7,031 bases of DNA from an uncultured Comamonadaceae bacterium (GTDB taxonomy: Bacteria > Pseudomonadota > Gammaproteobacteria > Burkholderiales > Burkholderiaceae_C). The position numbers were made by a program, and so were the translations under genes. Under the pieces are notes generated by a model, which was not told the DNA's origin, ran no database searches, and saw nothing but the letters and a program-made list of their open reading frames with translations. Below, piece after piece: positions 5,804 to 7,031 of the stretch (positions within the stretch are counted from its first letter, which is position 1; the number at the start of each line of letters is the position of its first letter). Location of the stretch: NCBI GenBank assembly GCA_937871735.1, contig CALMOI010000371.1, positions 1-7,031 on the forward strand. The letters are read 5' to 3'.

Positions 5804-5846
5804 GTGTCATTCCATGAAACATTGCTGATGCTTCATGGAATGGCAT
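5804..5846 (+). repeat. Long inverted repeat/hairpin in the rpsO-pnp intergenic region
   Basis: CATTCCATGAA (5808-5818) is perfectly repeated in inverse as TTCATGGAATG (5832-5842). Outward G-U and Watson-Crick pairs extend the stem to about 15 bp (5804-5846); after one mismatch a 3-bp CAT/ATG stem (5820-5822/5828-5830) closes a 5-nt loop. No T run follows, so it is not a classical terminator. Its place matches the RNase III-processed pnp leader hairpin of E. coli, but it could also be a protein operator. Confidence 0.7.
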
Positions 5847-5874
5847 CGTGTTCAGACCGTCAGATTCCGGGCTA

Positions 5875-5896
5875 GGGGCGCAGCCTTATGCGCCCT
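5875..5896 (+). promoter_or_regulatory. Short GC-rich hairpin just upstream of the pnp ribosome binding site
   Basis: GGGCGCA (5876-5882) pairs perfectly with TGCGCCC (5889-5895), plus one G-U pair, around the hexaloop GCCTTA. It ends 9 nt before the SD AGGA (5906-5909), itself 7 nt before ATG 5917. It may define the untranslated leader structure or bind a regulator; function is unproven. Confidence 0.55.
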
Positions 5897-5916
5897 CATC
5901 TCATCAGGATTTATAC

Positions 5917-7031
5917 ATGTCCATTTTCAATAAAGTGACCAAGACCTTCCAATGGGGCGACAAAACTGTCGTCATGGAAACCGGCGAAATCGCTCGCCAA
6001 GCCTCCGGCGCTGTGCTGGTGAACATTGACGGCACCGTGGTGTTGGCCACCGTGGTGGCTTCCAAGTCCGCCAAGCCGGGTCAAGACTTCTTCCCGCTGA
6101 CGGTCGATTACATCGAGAAGGCTTACGCCGCTGGCAAGATTCCCGGCAGCTTCTTCAAGCGTGAAGCCAAGCCCAGCGAGCTGGAAACCCTGACCAGCCG
6201 CCTGATCGACCGTCCGATCCGCCCGCTGTTCCCCGAAGGCTTCTACAACGAAGTGCACGTGGTGATTCACACCGTGTCGCTGAACCCCGAAGTGGATGCT
6301 GACATTGCCGCGTTGATCGCGTCGTCGGCCGCTTTGTCGGTGTCTGGCATTCCGTTCAATGGCCCGATTGGTGCCGCTCGCGTGGGTTACATCAACGGCG
6401 AATACGTGTTGAACCCCGGCCAAACTGCACGCAAAAACAGCCAAATGGACTTGGTCGTGGCGGGTACCGAAGCCGCTGTGCTGATGGTGGAATCCGAAGC
6501 CTCGCAACTGTCCGAAGAAATCATGTTGGGCGCTGTGGTGTTCGGCCATGAACAAGGCAATGTGGCCATCAACGCTATCCATGAACTGGTGCGCGACGCA
6601 GGCAAGCCAGTGTGGCAGTGGGAAGCCCCGGCCAAGGACGAGCCGCTGATCGCCAAGGTCAACGCATTGGCTGAAGAAGCTTTGCGCGCCGCCTACCAAA
6701 TCCGCAACAAGCAAGCGCGTACCCAAGCTTGCCGCGAAGCCTACGCTGCTGTGATGGCTGGCCTGAAGGCCGAAGGCGCTGAATTTGACAGCGTGAAGGT
6801 CGAAAGCCTGCTGTTTGAAATTGAAGCCCGCATCGTGCGCGGCCAAATTTTGGCTGGTGAGCCCCGCATTGACGGCCGCGACACCCGCACCGTGCGCCCC
6901 ATTGAAATCCGCAACTCGGTGCTGCCCCGCACCCACGGTTCGGCTCTGTTCACCCGTGGCGAAACCCAAGCTTTGGTGATTGCCACTTTGGGCACCGAGC
7001 GCGATGCTCAGCGCATTGACGCGCTGGCCGG
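5917..7031 (+). CDS. pnp: Polynucleotide phosphorylase (PNPase), N-terminal half, cut by window end
   Basis: A 3'-5' phosphorolytic exoribonuclease that releases nucleoside diphosphates, acts as a trimer in mRNA and sRNA decay and can join the RNase E degradosome. From ATG 5917 (SD AGGA, 7 nt spacing) 371 codons are open to the window end; the whole protein is normally about 700-750 residues. Visible are the first RNase PH domain (about 11-145), with GKIPGSFFKRE at 73-83 and RLIDRPIRPLFPEGF at 95-109. The second RNase PH domain begins at about 326 (RPIEIRNSVLPRTHGSALFTRGETQAL). The Lys in FFKRE replaces the E. coli Arg, which I recall as usual in betaproteobacteria. The catalytic part of the second RNase PH domain and the KH and S1 RNA-binding domains lie outside. 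It follows rpsO, with hairpins but no obvious promoter in between. Confidence 0.98.
   Translation, partial: MSIFNKVTKTFQWGDKTVVMETGEIARQASGAVLVNIDGTVVLATVVASKSAKPGQDFFPLTVDYIEKAYAAGKIPGSFFKREAKPSELETLTSRLIDRPIRPLFPEGFYNEVHVVIHTVSLNPEVDADIAALIASSAALSVSGIPFNGPIGAARVGYINGEYVLNPGQTARKNSQMDLVVAGTEAAVLMVESEASQLSEEIMLGAVVFGHEQGNVAINAIHELVRDAGKPVWQWEAPAKDEPLIAKVNALAEEALRAAYQIRNKQARTQACREAYAAVMAGLKAEGAEFDSVKVESLLFEIEARIVRGQILAGEPRIDGRDTRTVRPIEIRNSVLPRTHGSALFTRGETQALVIATLGTERDAQRIDALA

Noticed and set aside
5783..5880. Possible pnp promoter (TTGCTG or TTCAGA as -35)
   Set aside because: No acceptable -10 lies at 16-18 bp from any of these hexamers, so pnp may depend on readthrough from rpsO; not listed as a feature.
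5911..6969. 352-codon open frame on the minus strand opposite pnp
   Set aside because: Fully antisense to highly conserved PNPase coding sequence, with a His/Gly/Gln-rich composition and no domain; a codon-bias shadow.

Overview
The window looks like an ordinary chromosomal segment of a betaproteobacterium, most likely Burkholderiales and perhaps Comamonadaceae. The grounds are moderately high GC, the style of the protein sequences (PNPase with GKIPGSFFKRE, a 208-residue NasT-type ANTAR regulator, a TtgR/AcrR-like repressor) and the conserved rpsO-pnp order. The taxonomic call is from recognition only; no search was possible. I see no insertion sequence, phage gene, tRNA, rRNA, CRISPR array or other sign of transfer.

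Layout, left to right. (1) Positions 1-1971 form a divergent multidrug-efflux control unit. The periplasmic lipoprotein adaptor of an RND pump (AcrA/MexA type, minus strand, running off the left edge) faces away from its TetR-family repressor (AcrR/TtgR type, plus strand). A 20-bp perfect palindrome, closely resembling the enterobacterial acrAB operator as I remember it, lies between them inside the adaptor promoter. (2) Positions 1979-2605 encode a NasT-like ANTAR antiterminator on the minus strand, convergent with the repressor. (3) Positions 2661-5007 carry tsaD (tRNA t6A synthesis) followed 19 nt later by an orphan periplasmic substrate-binding protein of the branched-chain amino acid ABC family. 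(4) Positions 5023-5283 encode a small secreted basic protein of unknown function on the minus strand. (5) Positions 5446-7031 hold rpsO (ribosomal protein S15) and the first half of pnp (polynucleotide phosphorylase). A rho-independent terminator and two further hairpins separate them, an arrangement recalling the autoregulated rpsO-pnp locus of E. coli.

The coding content is conventional. The best second-look items are in the control regions: the conserved AcrR-like operator, two divergent promoters with superimposed -35 hexamers (small secreted protein versus rpsO), hairpins in the rpsO and pnp leaders that may be autoregulatory RNAs, and the nasT/tsaD gap in which neither gene has a recognisable Shine-Dalgarno sequence. 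No gene-free stretch exceeds 300 bases; the longest is the 204-nt rpsO-pnp gap. I found no convincing evidence of a wholly undescribed system.
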